Assembly (NCBI RefSeq): GCF_046630445.1
Contig: NC_092334.1
Location: 105,347,501 to 105,411,500, forward strand
Reading direction: 5' to 3'
Source: Rutidosis leptorrhynchoides
Taxonomy: Eukaryota; Streptophyta; Magnoliopsida; Asterales; Asteraceae
Length of the DNA stretch: 64,000 bases
Position 1 is the first letter of the stretch; every line of letters starts with the position of its first letter. Shown in pieces: positions 11,908 to 23,874 of the stretch. The position numbers and the translations under genes are program-made. Under the pieces are notes generated by a model. That model saw only the letters and a program-made list of their open reading frames with translations. It did not search any database and was not told where the DNA came from.

Positions 11908-13404
11908 TGTACCCTACCCATGTTATCATGGAAAAACTTGCAACACTTTTCTGTTTGAGAATCAACTAATGAGCAACTTAATCCATCACTAACCACCACC
12001 CATGATCACCATGAACCGCCACCCTTAACAATCTCTATCTCTCTCTTTCTCCAATTCTCTCACTACCTCACTTCCTCCACGACACCATTCACCATTCCAA
12101 TGCTACGCACCCATTTAAATCTTGCAGCTGCGATTCATGCTTTTGTTTCTTATTTTCTTTGTCGTGAAATCATAAAACAACAAAACCCCCATTTAGTCAT
12201 CAAACCACCACACACACACTCATCGACACACTATCTTTCTCTCATGTTTTCTTTATGAACCCACAACAAACGCATCGATCTGCTTATTGATTCTAACCCT
12301 GCAACCACCTCAATCCACCACCCAAACACTATCTTAAACCACCACCTCGAACTGCCACTGCTACTACTCGAATTAGTTTGTTTCCTGTGTTGAGCGAGCA
12401 ACCATCGACCACCTTGAAAACACACAAAACAGTCCACTGCAGCTACTATTGCTACGCTTATTACTTCTGTTTTTTATCGATTATAAATTCAACCCAAAAC
12501 GAAACCACTTTTTGTTGACCGACCCCATTGAACCCAGTTATTTATTTTCTATTGTGAGCACACCACCACCATGACCTCACCATCTTGGACGAAGCTCACC
12601 ACCTTGGGTGGGTTAATGATAGTCGAGAAACACTACCTTTCGCTACCATGACGATAACCATCATGAAACCACGACCACAAGCAACTGCTACTGCTGCTCG
12701 TTGTTTCTACTTTTGTTGCTGTAAATAGTTGGAATAAACCATTTCACCATCTACCTTGTTTTTCTTTATTTTTTTTTTCATGAACCAAACCCCCACCATG
12801 AAAACCTGCTGCTACCGTTGCAAACTGAAACAGTTGCAGCTGCAACTATGCTATTCGAACCTTTCTTGATTGTGATAACACCTAAACCCCATCAAAAACT
12901 ACTCTAACACCACCATCACTTTATTTACTGTTTGTTCGAAGCCAAGCCAAGAAACACCCCCAAACCACTGCCGCTACTTGCTACTCGTTTATTACGCTAC
13001 TGTTGTTGTGATTAAGATGATGATGATTAAAATAAATGAATACGTAACGATCATGGTGAATGAAGATTAGATGACGATAAAGATGATGATGAATAGTGTG
13101 TGATAATGAAGATGATGATGCATATGTCTTTTGTTTTTGTTCAGCGAATAAAATAATACAGCAACGGGAAGTGGATTGGAATCTAAAGCCAACGATATTT
13201 TTTTGTTGTTGTTGTTGTTGTTGTTACAGACTTTATTTAATCAGACCGAGTTAATTAACGGGCCATAGTTGGGCCATAAATCCCTTGTGCACTAGTGGGC
13301 CGTTATGTTGTTTTGTTGGGCTACAAGTTCCTGATTGGGCCAAATAATACGGGTTACATATATTGAATACCGAATATAAGTCAGAAAAACAGATTCAGAC
13401 AGAC

Positions 13405-13460
13405 GGTTTGGAGTGTTTGTGTTAACCGAGAGGTCTCGGGTTCGATTCTGGTCTGAGACA
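13405..13460 (+). other. tRNA-like (A/B-box-like) stretch in the E1 LTR
   Basis: The segment contains GTGTTAACCGAGAGGTCTCG followed by GGTTCGATTC, which matches a pol III B box. GTTTGGAGTGTTTGTG is a possible A box. The same stretch is kept in the 3' LTR at about 45386-45432 (with GTCACG for GTCTCG). It cannot fold as a full tRNA by eye and is best read as a tRNA-derived fragment captured in the LTR. Confidence 0.4.
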
Positions 13461-13498
13461 TTTCTTTTTACAAAACCATTTTGAGGTAGTTTTTCATC

Positions 13499-13500
13499 AA

Positions 13501-13593
<93 letters not shown>
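13499..13593. repeat. (ATT)n microsatellite in E1 5' LTR
   Basis: About 32 trinucleotide units. The corresponding array in the 3' LTR is 45474-45559. Confidence 0.97.
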
Positions 13594-13596
<3 letters not shown>

Positions 13597-13728
13597 ATGA
13601 TTACTATTGTTATTGTTATTAATATTAGTATTATAATTATTATTGTTATTAATATTACTAATATGAGTAGTAATTATCAATTATTATTATCATTATTAGG
13701 ATTAATATTAGTATTAGTATCATTGTAG

Positions 13729-13836
<108 letters not shown>

Positions 13837-14146
13837 AAAAACTAATACTATTAAGATTACCATTAATAATAAGATTGTTATAGTTATTATTATTAAGTAT
13901 TATGTACTAATGTCAAAAATTATTATTTTTAGTACCATTATTTCTAAATTATTCATTTTACCAAAAACTACTAATATTATCATTATGAGATTTATAATCA
14001 AAAACTATCATCAATATTATTATTAACAAAAATTATTAACTTTAATATTTTTAGTAGTAACATTAGGTATTATCATTATTATCATTTTTACCATTACAAA
14101 TAATATCTTGGTATTATTATAATTACTATATTTTAACAAACAAACG

Positions 14147-14154
<8 letters not shown>

Positions 14155-14215
<61 letters not shown>

Positions 14216-14232
14216 TATATATATATATATAT
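14155..14232. repeat. (TA)n microsatellite in E1 5' LTR
   Basis: TA run interrupted by CACA near 14207. The counterpart in the 3' LTR is 46030-46078. Confidence 0.95.
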
Positions 14233-14634
14233 TTAATACATATAACATAATAAAATTAATATTTTCATATACAAAATGAATATATGAAACATATATATAT
14301 TATTAATATAAAAAGTATATAACTAATAGAATTATATATATATTTATTCGATTACAACTATGTATATTAATAAATACACAAATGATATAGGTTCGTGAAT
14401 TCGAGGCCAACCCTGCATTTGTTCAATATCGTCATATGTATTTTCACTACAAAATACAGTATGGTGAGTTCATTTGATTCCCTTTTACTCTTTACATTTT
14501 TGGGACTGAGAATACATGCGCTACTTTTACAACTGCTTTATTAAATGCTTTTGAAATACATTTTGAACTGCGAATACATGAAATGCTTTTATAAATGTTT
14601 GACGAGATAGACACAAGCAAAACATTCCTCGAAT

Positions 14635-14696
14635 GAATTATGTGGACGTGATAATTGCCACCATTGAATTATGTGGACGTGATAATTGCCACAATT
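14635..14696 (+). repeat. 31-bp tandem duplication in E1 5' LTR
   Basis: Two adjacent copies of a unit beginning GAATTATGTGGACGTGATAA. The matching part of the 3' LTR is deleted, so it is not known whether the master copy had it. Confidence 0.9.
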
Positions 14697-15581
14697 GATA
14701 TAAATATTTTTCCCCTGATTATTATTGCTTGGTAACCTAAGAATTAGGAAACATCACTAATTTTGAGAATTAGTGCACGCCTAATTGACGCGAATCCTAA
14801 AGGTAGCTACGGGGTTTAACACCTCCACCCAGAATGTTCACTAGACGGAAGGTCTAGTGGGCGTGGTGTTTAGTACTTCGAAGTTTATATGATTATTATA
14901 CAGACGAGATGTTCTGTTTTGGGGATATTATTATGCGCATTATATGTTAAGGTCGGTTACCAAGCCAAGCTATGAAAGCAATGAAAAGTGAATGTTATGT
15001 ATCGAGAGAATGATTTTATACACAGATTATGTGTATGTTATTTTTGTGCACAAGATATGTGTACGGTTACTAAGATTTATGAAAGATGATTTCGTACACG
15101 AGAAAGGTGTACTGTATTTAAAAGATATTGCATGTACATTACAAGTGGGTATAGGATTCGGGCCCATTTGTACCATGCAGGATTTAAATCTTGTGGTCTA
15201 TCAAAATGATGAATTTTTTTTGTTTTATGATAAACCTATGAACTCACCAACCTTTTCGTTGACACTTTAAAGCATGTTTATTCTCAGGTATGAAAGAAAT
15301 CTTCCGCTGTGCATTTGCTCATTTTAAAGATATTACTTGGAGTCATTCATGGCATATATTTCGAAAGACATTGCATTGGAGTCATTGAGTTCATCAAGAT
15401 TATTATTAAGTCAATTATAGTTGGAGGTATTATGCTTGCCGTCAACTTTCGATGTAAAGAAAGTTTGTCTTTTAAAAACGAATGCAATGTTTGTAAAATG
15501 TATCATATAGAGGTCAATTACCTCGCGATGAAATCAACTATTATGAATCGTTTATATTGTATATGAACGGGGCATTTTAGT

Positions 15582-15593
15582 TGGTATCAGAGC
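15582..15593 (+). other. E1 primer-binding site (tRNA-iMet)
   Basis: TGGTATCAGAGC, complementary to the 3' end of initiator methionine tRNA, starts two bases after the LTR end. This is the primer for minus-strand synthesis in many plant LTR elements. Confidence 0.92.
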
Positions 15594-15964
15594 GGTGGTC
15601 TTAGCGAACCAGGTCTTGCATTAGTGTGTCTAACTGATAGTTGTTTAGATGCATTAGTGGGTCTGGACTTCGACCGTGTCTGCATGTCAAAAGTTTTGCT
15701 TCTCATTTCATATCGAAAATTACTTGCTTATCATCCTTAAAGTCTAGACACGTCTTACTGCCTCTATTGCATAGACAGTGTATAGATAAATTCATATCTT
15801 AGCGTATTTGTTATTGTTACCTTTACTTGACAGCTTCCGTAGATTCCTCCGTAACTTATGGAATTTTAGAATTATATATGCATATGTAAATTATGTATTG
15901 CAGGGTACTAATCTACATCCTATAATCTATTTCTTATCGAAAATACTTCATCTGATCGTACGAG
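15594..15964. other. E1 untranslated leader
   Basis: Between PBS and the accessory ORF. It shares phrases with the E4 leader (57812-57905), such as GTCTGGACTTCGACCGTGT. No gene. Confidence 0.6.
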
Positions 15965-16327
15965 ATGAATCCCTCAACCAGTTCGAGTCCCTCAGATTTC
16001 GATAGCTATTCCGATAGTTATTCCGACAGCTATTCCGATATGGATTTCCACTCGAGCTCTGAAAGCAGTGGCACCAGAATGAATCAACAAATCATCCATC
16101 CCCAATTCATTTGATGGGTTCGTAGTCGAATTAATCAATGGAGACACGAAGGAGGCAATCCCTTCCACCAACCGAATTCACCTCTTGGCAATGCATCTGA
16201 AGCACTTATCAGCGAACCAGTCCGAAACACCATTTTCACCCTCATTTCCCGAATATCTCACCACGATTATATTCTATCTAAAATTCTAAACCTTATTCAT
16301 CTGCTCGTTCCGACCGACAATCATCCC

Positions 16328-19300
16328 TATAACACCCCGCCAAAATACCATCTGACGGCGTGTTAATTTCGGTCCCACAGTTAACAGTTACGCCCTCTAT
16401 ATGAGACGTTTAAAGCAATCGCATTTAATTTTATTTAAATTAATAACTTTCAAAAACAAAAGTCAGAAATCCCAAAATAGTATTTCAAAAACACTGTTGT
16501 GATCGTAACCACAAGCCAACAGTATTTAAACAGTATAAAAGTTTTAGTTGCGAAAGTAAATAATGTTCTTTAAAATCAAATGCTGACTCCACGGCCAGAC
16601 ATGCAGCAAACACAGCGGAAGCATACCTCTTAAGGACCTGAGAATAACAACACGCAAAAACAGGTCAACAAATAATGTTGGTGAATCTACAGGTTTAAAA
16701 TAATATAACAGTATCTGAAAAATAGTTATTAGAAAAATAGTTTAATTTCATTGACCACGAGATTCTATCGCTTGCATAAACTGAGCACCTGAATACTAGC
16801 ATTAACCCGAGTATAGAAACCACTACACCCGACCTTACCTCGTAAAATGTTATACACTTGTTCAAATATATTTAATGTTCAAAATAAATGCACCACTGCT
16901 TTTATAGTGGGTGAGGTTGTCAACTTAACGGATCCGTCCATCTAAATTGTGCTTACACCGATGGTATTAAAAGTATTCAAGCTAGAGGCTTTTTGAACAA
17001 ACTCATTATGCATATGTGTAGTACTCATATCAATATAAAAGTAATTGAAAATGTAAATATAACAGCGTGTATTCTCATCCCTGAAAACATGTAAAAAGCG
17101 GGACTGTAGACTCACCTTTGAATAAGCTGGGAATGAAAGACAAATGACTTGTACGGTTTAGACCCGAGTATTGTAACCTAAGTATACGTATGTAGGTTGG
17201 TCAATATATGTATCTTATATAAGTGTGGTTTCATAGTGTACGTTGTCTTATTGCTCGACTCGACGCGATTTAAAGTAAAAGTCAACTATATCATGCAAGT
17301 CAAACAAAGTCAACTGAAGTCAAACCGAAAGTCAAACTTGGTCAATGTGGTCAACTAAGTCAAAATCAGTAGGTTCATGTCAAATATTGGTCAATAAGTC
17401 AAACCTAAGTCAAACAATACGTTTTAGGTCATGAATAATCATTTCCACAATTTCAGTTTATCGTCATGCACAAAGTTTATGAACACGTAGCATACTTAGC
17501 ATATTATATCATAGTAAAAAATTCAAGTAAATATGACAAACTCCAAATCATAATTAGACTTAAAATCAATTCCAAAAAGTCCTGCCAGGGACTCATACGA
17601 CAATTAAAAATCAGGAATCAGAAGGGATACATTTGGGGTTTGCCAGGTCAGTTTCTGACCGCGTACTGATTTCATTTTGGCTATAACTGGAGTTAGAAGC
17701 ATGAAATTGATACAAGACCAGTGGCCATAGTTCAAGAACAAATCAAAATAACACATATAAAAAATCTAGCCACTTTTGTTTAGCCAATTTGTACAGTTTA
17801 TTCGTGTAAGTTGATCATTTAGTTTTCAGCTCAAACCAGAATTCACATAAAGTATGGCTCTATTGTGCCCAATGCATAAGGTTTCAGAGATTGACATAAA
17901 CTAACAATAAGTCACATATCATGTAAAGTTTCATTTTCCAGAAGCATACATGCTCAATCAATATAAAAAATTCACAAAGTACAAAACCGTGTTCAATTTA
18001 CAGATTCGATTCCCATTTCGTTAGTCACATTCGCATACGATTATCCAAAGATCTAGATACAATTAACCTATGATATCTACATGAAAGATGAATTACTTTT
18101 TGTCTATTTTTCAAATATGCAAAGATTTAATCACAGAAGTTAACATATTTTATCATACAAGGTTATTTTCATGCAAGTGCTGTATAAAACTACATTTACA
18201 TTAATTCTAGCATATCTCAGGCTATACATAAGCAAACGACATGATATCCTAGTCTAACTTGAGTGTTTTTAAATTATATTTCCAGTGGTATAAGTCTCAC
18301 ATGCCAATTCATTTTCTATCAATACCAGATTTCTGTTCAAGCAACAAAAACACAACGATAATTCAAATCGACATAACTTAATCATACGGAAACGAAATCA
18401 AGCGAATCCAAAGCCTAAACTCAATAGTTTTTCGCAAGGAATCTGATTATAAGATAATAATTAACATTTAAAAAACTTAATTTTTCTGATCAAACAAATA
18501 CAAATTCGTTTTTAAACCCTAGCGCATCATACAATCAAAATAACGATTACAATTAACTAGGGATGGCAATGGATTTAAAAAAATCCGAGATCTGCGGGTA
18601 CCTGCGCCCGTGATGGGCGGATAAAATCAAAAATCTTTACCCGCGGGTGGGCGATGGATTGAATCTTATACCCGCTAGCATGTCGCGGGCGGGTGATGGA
18701 TGTATTACGGGTAAAATCCGATCCGCGAATCCGATACATCCGTTTGAAGAATCCGCAGATATACCCGTTAAATATCAGTTAAATATCCGCGGATCCTTAC
18801 ATTATTGTAATATTCATTGACTTTAAAAAAATTTCAAACAATAACATAGAAATTTGGTGATCGATCACTATTAAATTCCAGTAGGTTGATGCGTGCAAGT
18901 AGTACTAGACTACTAGTATAACGTATTTTGAGTAATTTAACTTATATTGGTGTAGCTTCTAATAGAACTGGGGTTGGCTAAGTCATTAAAATGTGTTAGG
19001 CTCGTGTTTTAGTCTCTTTTCAACATTCTTCATTTTCCAGTATTAGCCTAAATGTAATTTAAGGGCCTGTTTGTATGTAATGCGAATCATACCTTGTAAA
19101 TATTGTTTATCTTTATAAAATTTATAGTTTTTTTATAAAAAAAAAATAGATATGAATGTAGTACTAATTTATGAAAAAGATCCGCGGGTAAATCCGTAGC
19201 CCACGGATATCCGCGAGTACGGGCGATGGATCCAAATTTAAATCCGATGATGAAGATCCGCGGGTTGACGGGTTGACAAAAAATCCGAGGGTACGGGCGA

Positions 19301-20164
19301 TGGATCCAGTGGATCCGCATCCGCGACCCGCGGGTGCCATCCTTACAATTAACACGTACGCGTATAGACTTGAGCAATTGACAACATAACTATGAAACTC
19401 ACATGAAAATCAGATTTTTAAGAATTAGGGTTCATGCAATTATACCTTTGATCGCTAAATTAAATACAACAACGCGTAGAGGAGATCGGGAATTACAACT
19501 TTCGTGTTCAAGGTTTAAGCTAAAAATCAAAAATTGATGGTATGGTGGTGATGATATGGTCGATGATGGGAGGGAGCAGGAGGGAAGAAAACTGGGTTTT
19601 ATTTTTTTTAAAGCTAATTAGGTTTAACACAAACCTTAAATACTAGCCCTAATTATCCTAAATTGCACATAAGCCCTTCCACTAGCCAAAAATTAACAAA
19701 ATAAGGGGGGGGGGGAGGGGGTGGGGTTCGGCCGAATGGGGCCCACTATGGGTTCCCGGGCTCTCGTTTTGTAATCCCGTGTATTCGTGGTCCGTTTTAA
19801 GTGTCGTTTAGTCATACCGAAGGCCCGGAACGCTAATCCGATCGCTAAACGCAACCAATCGATTAATTTATTAAAAACCCAATAAATTAAATATTTTAAA
19901 AAGTTAATAATTAGTTAAATTAATTATTAAAATAAACCCGAGCGTTTCGTTGCTCAAAAAGCTATTATCAAAATCGTATCGTTTTTATCGTATTTCATTA
20001 TCCGAAATATTTATTTGAATTAATATCAACTCATATCAATTATTGAAACCCTCCAAAGGTCAAGTACGCATTTAATACACGTAACCACATAATAGTTAAA
20101 TAATCTCCGTTAAATAAACTAACGGAAGGTTAACGAAAGTAACGGAAAAATCAGGGTTGTTACA
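16328..20164 (-). repeat. E2 3' LTR (contains a hAT insertion)
   Basis: About 3.04 kb without the 788-bp hAT element and its 8-bp duplication. It matches 39251-40383 (for 18231-20164) and 23083-23869 (for ~17310-18230). It contains a dense cluster of GTCAA motifs (17275-17410) and a G-rich run at 19705-19726. Left end TATAACACCCCG is probably a mutated TGTAACACCCCG. Confidence 0.9.
18558..19345. mobile_element. Non-autonomous hAT-type transposon (788 bp)
   Basis: TAGGGATGGCA... to ...TGCCATCCTTA flanked by the 8-bp duplication CAATTAAC (18550-18557 and 19346-19353). The other E2 LTR copy shows the empty site with a single CAATTAAC (near 39570-39577), which proves the boundaries. Subterminal regions are crowded with ATCCGCGGGTA-like repeats in inverted arrangement. 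No transposase is encoded. Confidence 0.93.
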
Positions 20165-20201
20165 TTACCCACCTGTTATTGAAAATTTCGTCCCGAAATT
20201 T
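20165..20201 (-). promoter_or_regulatory. E2 purine tract and pre-LTR palindrome
   Basis: On the minus strand the order is a palindrome of 8-bp arms AAATTTCG/CGAAATTT around three bases (20183-20201), then ACAGGTGGGTAA, then the LTR start TGTAACAACC. The palindrome also occurs before the E1 3' LTR (43046-43064). It overlaps the end of the integrase stop codon. Confidence 0.75.
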
Positions 20202-21580
20202 TAGTGATCGTCCGCTGAAGTGGTTTCCTCGGGAAACAATTGCGGATACTTCAGCCTCATCTGGTCTTCACGCTCCCACGTGAACTCTGGTCCTCTTCTC
20301 GCGTTCCACCGAACTTTAACGATAGGAATTCTGCTTTGCTTCAACTGTTTGACCTCATGGCCCAAGATTTCAACAGGTTCCTCGATGAAATGAAGTTTGT
20401 CATCGATACGTAGTTCCTCTAAAGGAATAATCAAATTATCATCGGCTAGGCACTTCTTTAGATTGGATACATGGAAAACGTCATGAATACCGCTGAGTGC
20501 TTGTGGTAGTTCCAATCTGTAAGCTACTGGTCCAACTCTTTCAGTTATCTCAAACGGTCCAACATAGCGAGGACTCAGTTTACCTCGTTTCCCAAATCGT
20601 ACAACACCCTTCCAAGGTGATACTTTAAGCATAACTTTGTCTCCAACTTGGAATTCTATGTCCTTTCGTCTAACATCGACATAACTCTTTTGTCGACTTC
20701 GAGCCGTTCTTAGTCGTTCCTGAAATTGTAGAACTTTCTCAGTTATCTCCTGAATAATCTCAGGACCTGTCAACTGACTATCTCCCAACTCGCTCCAACA
20801 AACGGGAGATCTACACTTCCTTCCATACAATGCCTCGAAAGGTGCATCTTTAATACTCGCATGGTAACTGTTATTGTATGAGAACTCAGCTAGTGGTAAA
20901 TACTTATCCCATCCGTTTCCAAAATCAATGACACACGCTTTCAACATGTCCTCAAAAGTCTGAATAGTTCGTTCGCTCTGGCCATCCGTCTGGGGGTGAT
21001 ATGCTGTACTCATATCTAAACGAGTCCCCATTGCTTTCTGCAATAATTTCCAAAACCTGGAAGTAAATCTGCTGTCGCGGTCGGATATAATAGATATAGG
21101 CACTCCATGCCTAGAGACGACTTCCTTAATGTAGATTTGAGCCAACTTCTCCATTTTATCAGTTTCCCTTATCGGTAAGAAGTGTGCGGACTTAGTGAGA
21201 TGATCCACGATAACCCAAATAGTATCGTGACCTCCCGCCGTTCTCGTCAGTTTCGTAATGAAGTCCATGGAAATTCCTTCCCACTTCCACTGGGGAATCT
21301 CTGGTTGAATTAATAATCCTGATGGCTTCTGATGCTCAGCCTTGACTTTAGCGCAAGTCAAGCACTTCCCGACATAAGTAGCAATGTCAGCTTTCAAATT
21401 CGGCCACCAATAACATGCCTTCAAATCTTGGTACATCTTATCTGATCCCGGATGAATTGAGTATCTCGACTTGTGTGCTTCCTCCAACACTAGTTCTCTC
21501 AATCCACCAAATTTTGGTACCCAAATTCGGTTAGCAAAGTACCGTGTTCCGTCTTCCTTGATGTCAAACTTCTTATCCAT
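20201..21580 (-). CDS. E2 integrase with chromodomain (open frame, part of decayed pol)
   Basis: A 459-codon open frame. Residues ~30-85 hold the HHCC zinc domain ([10 protein letters not shown] ... CLTCAKVK). The DDE core follows: MDFITK near 105, ISDRDSRF near 160 and [11 protein letters not shown] near 195. A GPY/F motif ([19 protein letters not shown]) is near 335, and a C-terminal chromodomain ([19 protein letters not shown]) near 430. Integrase joins element cDNA to host DNA; chromodomains steer insertion to heterochromatin in this clade. It is uninterrupted, but upstream pol has stops (two in the ~55 bases before it), so it was once part of a polyprotein. The start codon given is simply the first ATG. 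Confidence 0.88.
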   Translation of the reverse strand: MDKKFDIKEDGTRYFANRIWVPKFGGLRELVLEEAHKSRYSIHPGSDKMYQDLKACYWWPNLKADIATYVGKCLTCAKVKAEHQKPSGLLIQPEIPQWKWEGISMDFITKLTRTAGGHDTIWVIVDHLTKSAHFLPIRETDKMEKLAQIYIKEVVSRHGVPISIISDRDSRFTSRFWKLLQKAMGTRLDMSTAYHPQTDGQSERTIQTFEDMLKACVIDFGNGWDKYLPLAEFSYNNSYHASIKDAPFEALYGRKCRSPVCWSELGDSQLTGPEIIQEITEKVLQFQERLRTARSRQKSYVDVRRKDIEFQVGDKVMLKVSPWKGVVRFGKRGKLSPRYVGPFEITERVGPVAYRLELPQALSGIHDVFHVSNLKKCLADDNLIIPLEELRIDDKLHFIEEPVEILGHEVKQLKQSRIPIVKVRWNARRGPEFTWEREDQMRLKYPQLFPEETTSADDH

Positions 21581-23081
21581 CCCTTTGAGAAATTCAACAT
21601 CAACATTCTCCTATTTCATGGCTTCTTGTTGTGCTTAGCGGATTTGTGACGTGAGATTTGTACGGACGACTATGTTAAGCGCTTTAACCCTAAGAGGTTT
21701 CTCTCGCTCCTTTCTGCTTAAGGCATCTGCCACAATATTCGCCTTGCCCGGATGGTATTGAAGTTCGCAGTTATAATCATTAAGTAGTTCCATCCAACGT
21801 TGTTGTCTCATGTTGAGCTGCTTCTGATCGAATATGTGCTGTAAACTCTTATGGTCAGTGAAGATAGTGAACTTGGTTCCAAACAGGTAGTGTCTCCACA
21901 TTTTGAGTGCAAAGACAACAGCTCCTAACTCAAGGTCGTGCGTAGTGTAGTTCTGCTCGTGAATCTTTAACTGACGTGATCCATAAGCAATAACTTTGTT
22001 TCATTGCATAAGCACGCAACCCATTCCTTAACGTGAGGCATCACAATAAACAACAAAATCTTCACTTCCCTCGGGTAGAGACAATACTGGTGCAGTTGTT
22101 AACTTCTCCTTCAACAACTGAAATGCAGTCTCTTGCGGTTCTGACCACTCAAACTTCTTGCCCTTATGAGTCAATGCGGTTAATGGTCGGGCGATCTTAG
22201 AGAATCCTTCAATGAATCTCCGGTAGTAACCAGCTAGACCCAAAAATTGCCTAATCTGCATTGGCGTCTTTGGAGTTTCCCAATTCTTAACCGACTCAAT
22301 CTTTGCTGGATCGACCTGTATTCCCTTGGCCCCTACAACATGACCAAGAAATTGTACTTCTGGTAACCAAAAGTCATACTTAGAGAACTTTGCATAAAAC
22401 CGCTCTTCTCTAAGCATAGTCAATATCGAACGTAGATGCTGTTCGTGCTCTTCTCTGTTCTTGGACACGGTTCATGAGGTCCATGAACACTGCTGGTGCG
22501 TTCGTCAAACCAAACGACATCACTGTAAACTCATAATGCCCATAACGTGTTCTAAACGCTGTCTTCGGGACATCAGCTTCTTTGACTCTCAATTGATGAT
22601 ACCCGGATCTCAAATCAATCTTTGAATAACAGCTAGATCCCTGCAGCTAATCAAATAAGTCATCAATCTTCGGTAGCGGATACCGATTCTTGATTGTCAG
22701 CTTGTTCAATTTTCTGTAGTCGATACACAATCTCATCGACCCATCCTTCTTCTTAACAAACAGGACCGGAGCTCCCCAAGGCGAAGAACTCGGTCTAATA
22801 AACCCCTTGTCTAACAACTCTTGCAATTGACTAGACAACTCTTGAAGTTCTGGGGGTGAAAGTCTGTACGGTGCGCGAGCCACTGGTGCCGCTCCTGGCA
22901 CTAAGTCTATTTGAAACTCAATTTCTCGATGCGGTGGGAGACCAGGTAATTCCTCCGAAAAAACTTCCAGAAATTCCTTAACTATAGGAACGTCTTCGGG
23001 TCTCCTTTCTTCTGGTACAATTTGGCTTACATGAGCCAAGAACGCGATACATCCCTTTCTCACATACTTCTGGACTTTCAA
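21581..23081 (-). pseudogene. E2 reverse transcriptase-RNase H, inactive
   Basis: The RT begins near 23081 ([14 protein letters not shown], then [38 protein letters not shown]). A stop follows IDDLFD near 22647, then [10 protein letters not shown] and [14 protein letters not shown]. Right after this, near 22465, the segment that normally carries the catalytic F/YxDD motif is deleted and the frame shifts into [11 protein letters not shown]. The thumb region ([12 protein letters not shown]) and RNase H (VVYCDAS, then stops at about 22030 and 21990, [22 protein letters not shown]) follow. Loss of the active site abolishes polymerase activity. The upstream protease and gag are absent because of the LTR/RT deletion junction. 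Confidence 0.88.
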
Positions 23082-23874
23082 CCGAAGTCAAACCGAAAGT
23101 CAAACTTGGTCAATGTGGTCAACTAAGTCAACATCAGTAGGTTCATGTCAAATATTGGTCAATAAGTCAAACCTAAGTCAAACAATACATTTTAGGTCAT
23201 GAATAATCATTTCCACAATTTCAGTTTATCGTCATGCACAAAGTTTATGAACACGTAGCATACTTAGCATATTATCTCATAGTACAAAATTCAAGTAAAT
23301 ATGACAAACTCCAGATCATAATTAGACTTAAAATCGATTCTAAAAAGTCTGGCCAGGGACTCATACGACAATTAAAAGTCAGGAATCAGAAGGGATAAAT
23401 TTGGGGTTTGCCAGGTCAGTTTCTGACCGCGCACTGATTTCATTTTGGCTATAACCGGAGTTAGAAACATGAAATTGATACAAGACCAGTGGCCATAGTT
23501 CAAGGACAAATCAAAGTAACACATATAAAAAATCTAGCCACTTTTGTTTAGCCAATTTGTACAGTTTATTAGTGCAAGTTGATCATTCAGTTTTTAGCTC
23601 AAAACCGAATTCACATAAAGTATGGCTCTATTGTGCCTAATGCATAAGGTTTCAGAGATCGAAATAAACTAACAATAAGTCATATATCATGTTAAGTTTC
23701 ATTTTCTAGAAGCATACATGCTCAATCAATATACAAAATTCACAAAGTACAAAACCGTGTTCAATTTACAAATTCGATTCCCATTTCGTTAGTCACATTC
23801 GCATACGATTATCCGAAGATCTAGATACAATTAACCTATGATATCTTGCATATTTCGGGCTATACATAAGCAAA
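23082..23874 (-). repeat. E2 5' LTR fragment, left of E3
   Basis: Matches 17310-18230 of the other LTR with scattered substitutions. At its left it is fused to RT coding sequence (23081); at its right it ends with GCAAA (23870-23874), the target duplication of E3. Confidence 0.9.

Noticed and set aside
12231..12437. Paired minus-strand frame beginning MDCFVCFQGG (also at 44211-44417)
   Set aside because: Conserved only because both copies lie at the same place in the two E1 LTRs; low-complexity Ser run, no homology recognised.
13405..13460. Functional tRNA gene
   Set aside because: Only box-like motifs are present; no full cloverleaf or acceptor stem can be formed by eye.
13468..13680. Poly-Asn protein (and its twin at 45441-45635)
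   Set aside because: Translation of ATT repeats in the two E1 LTRs; no other coding signal.
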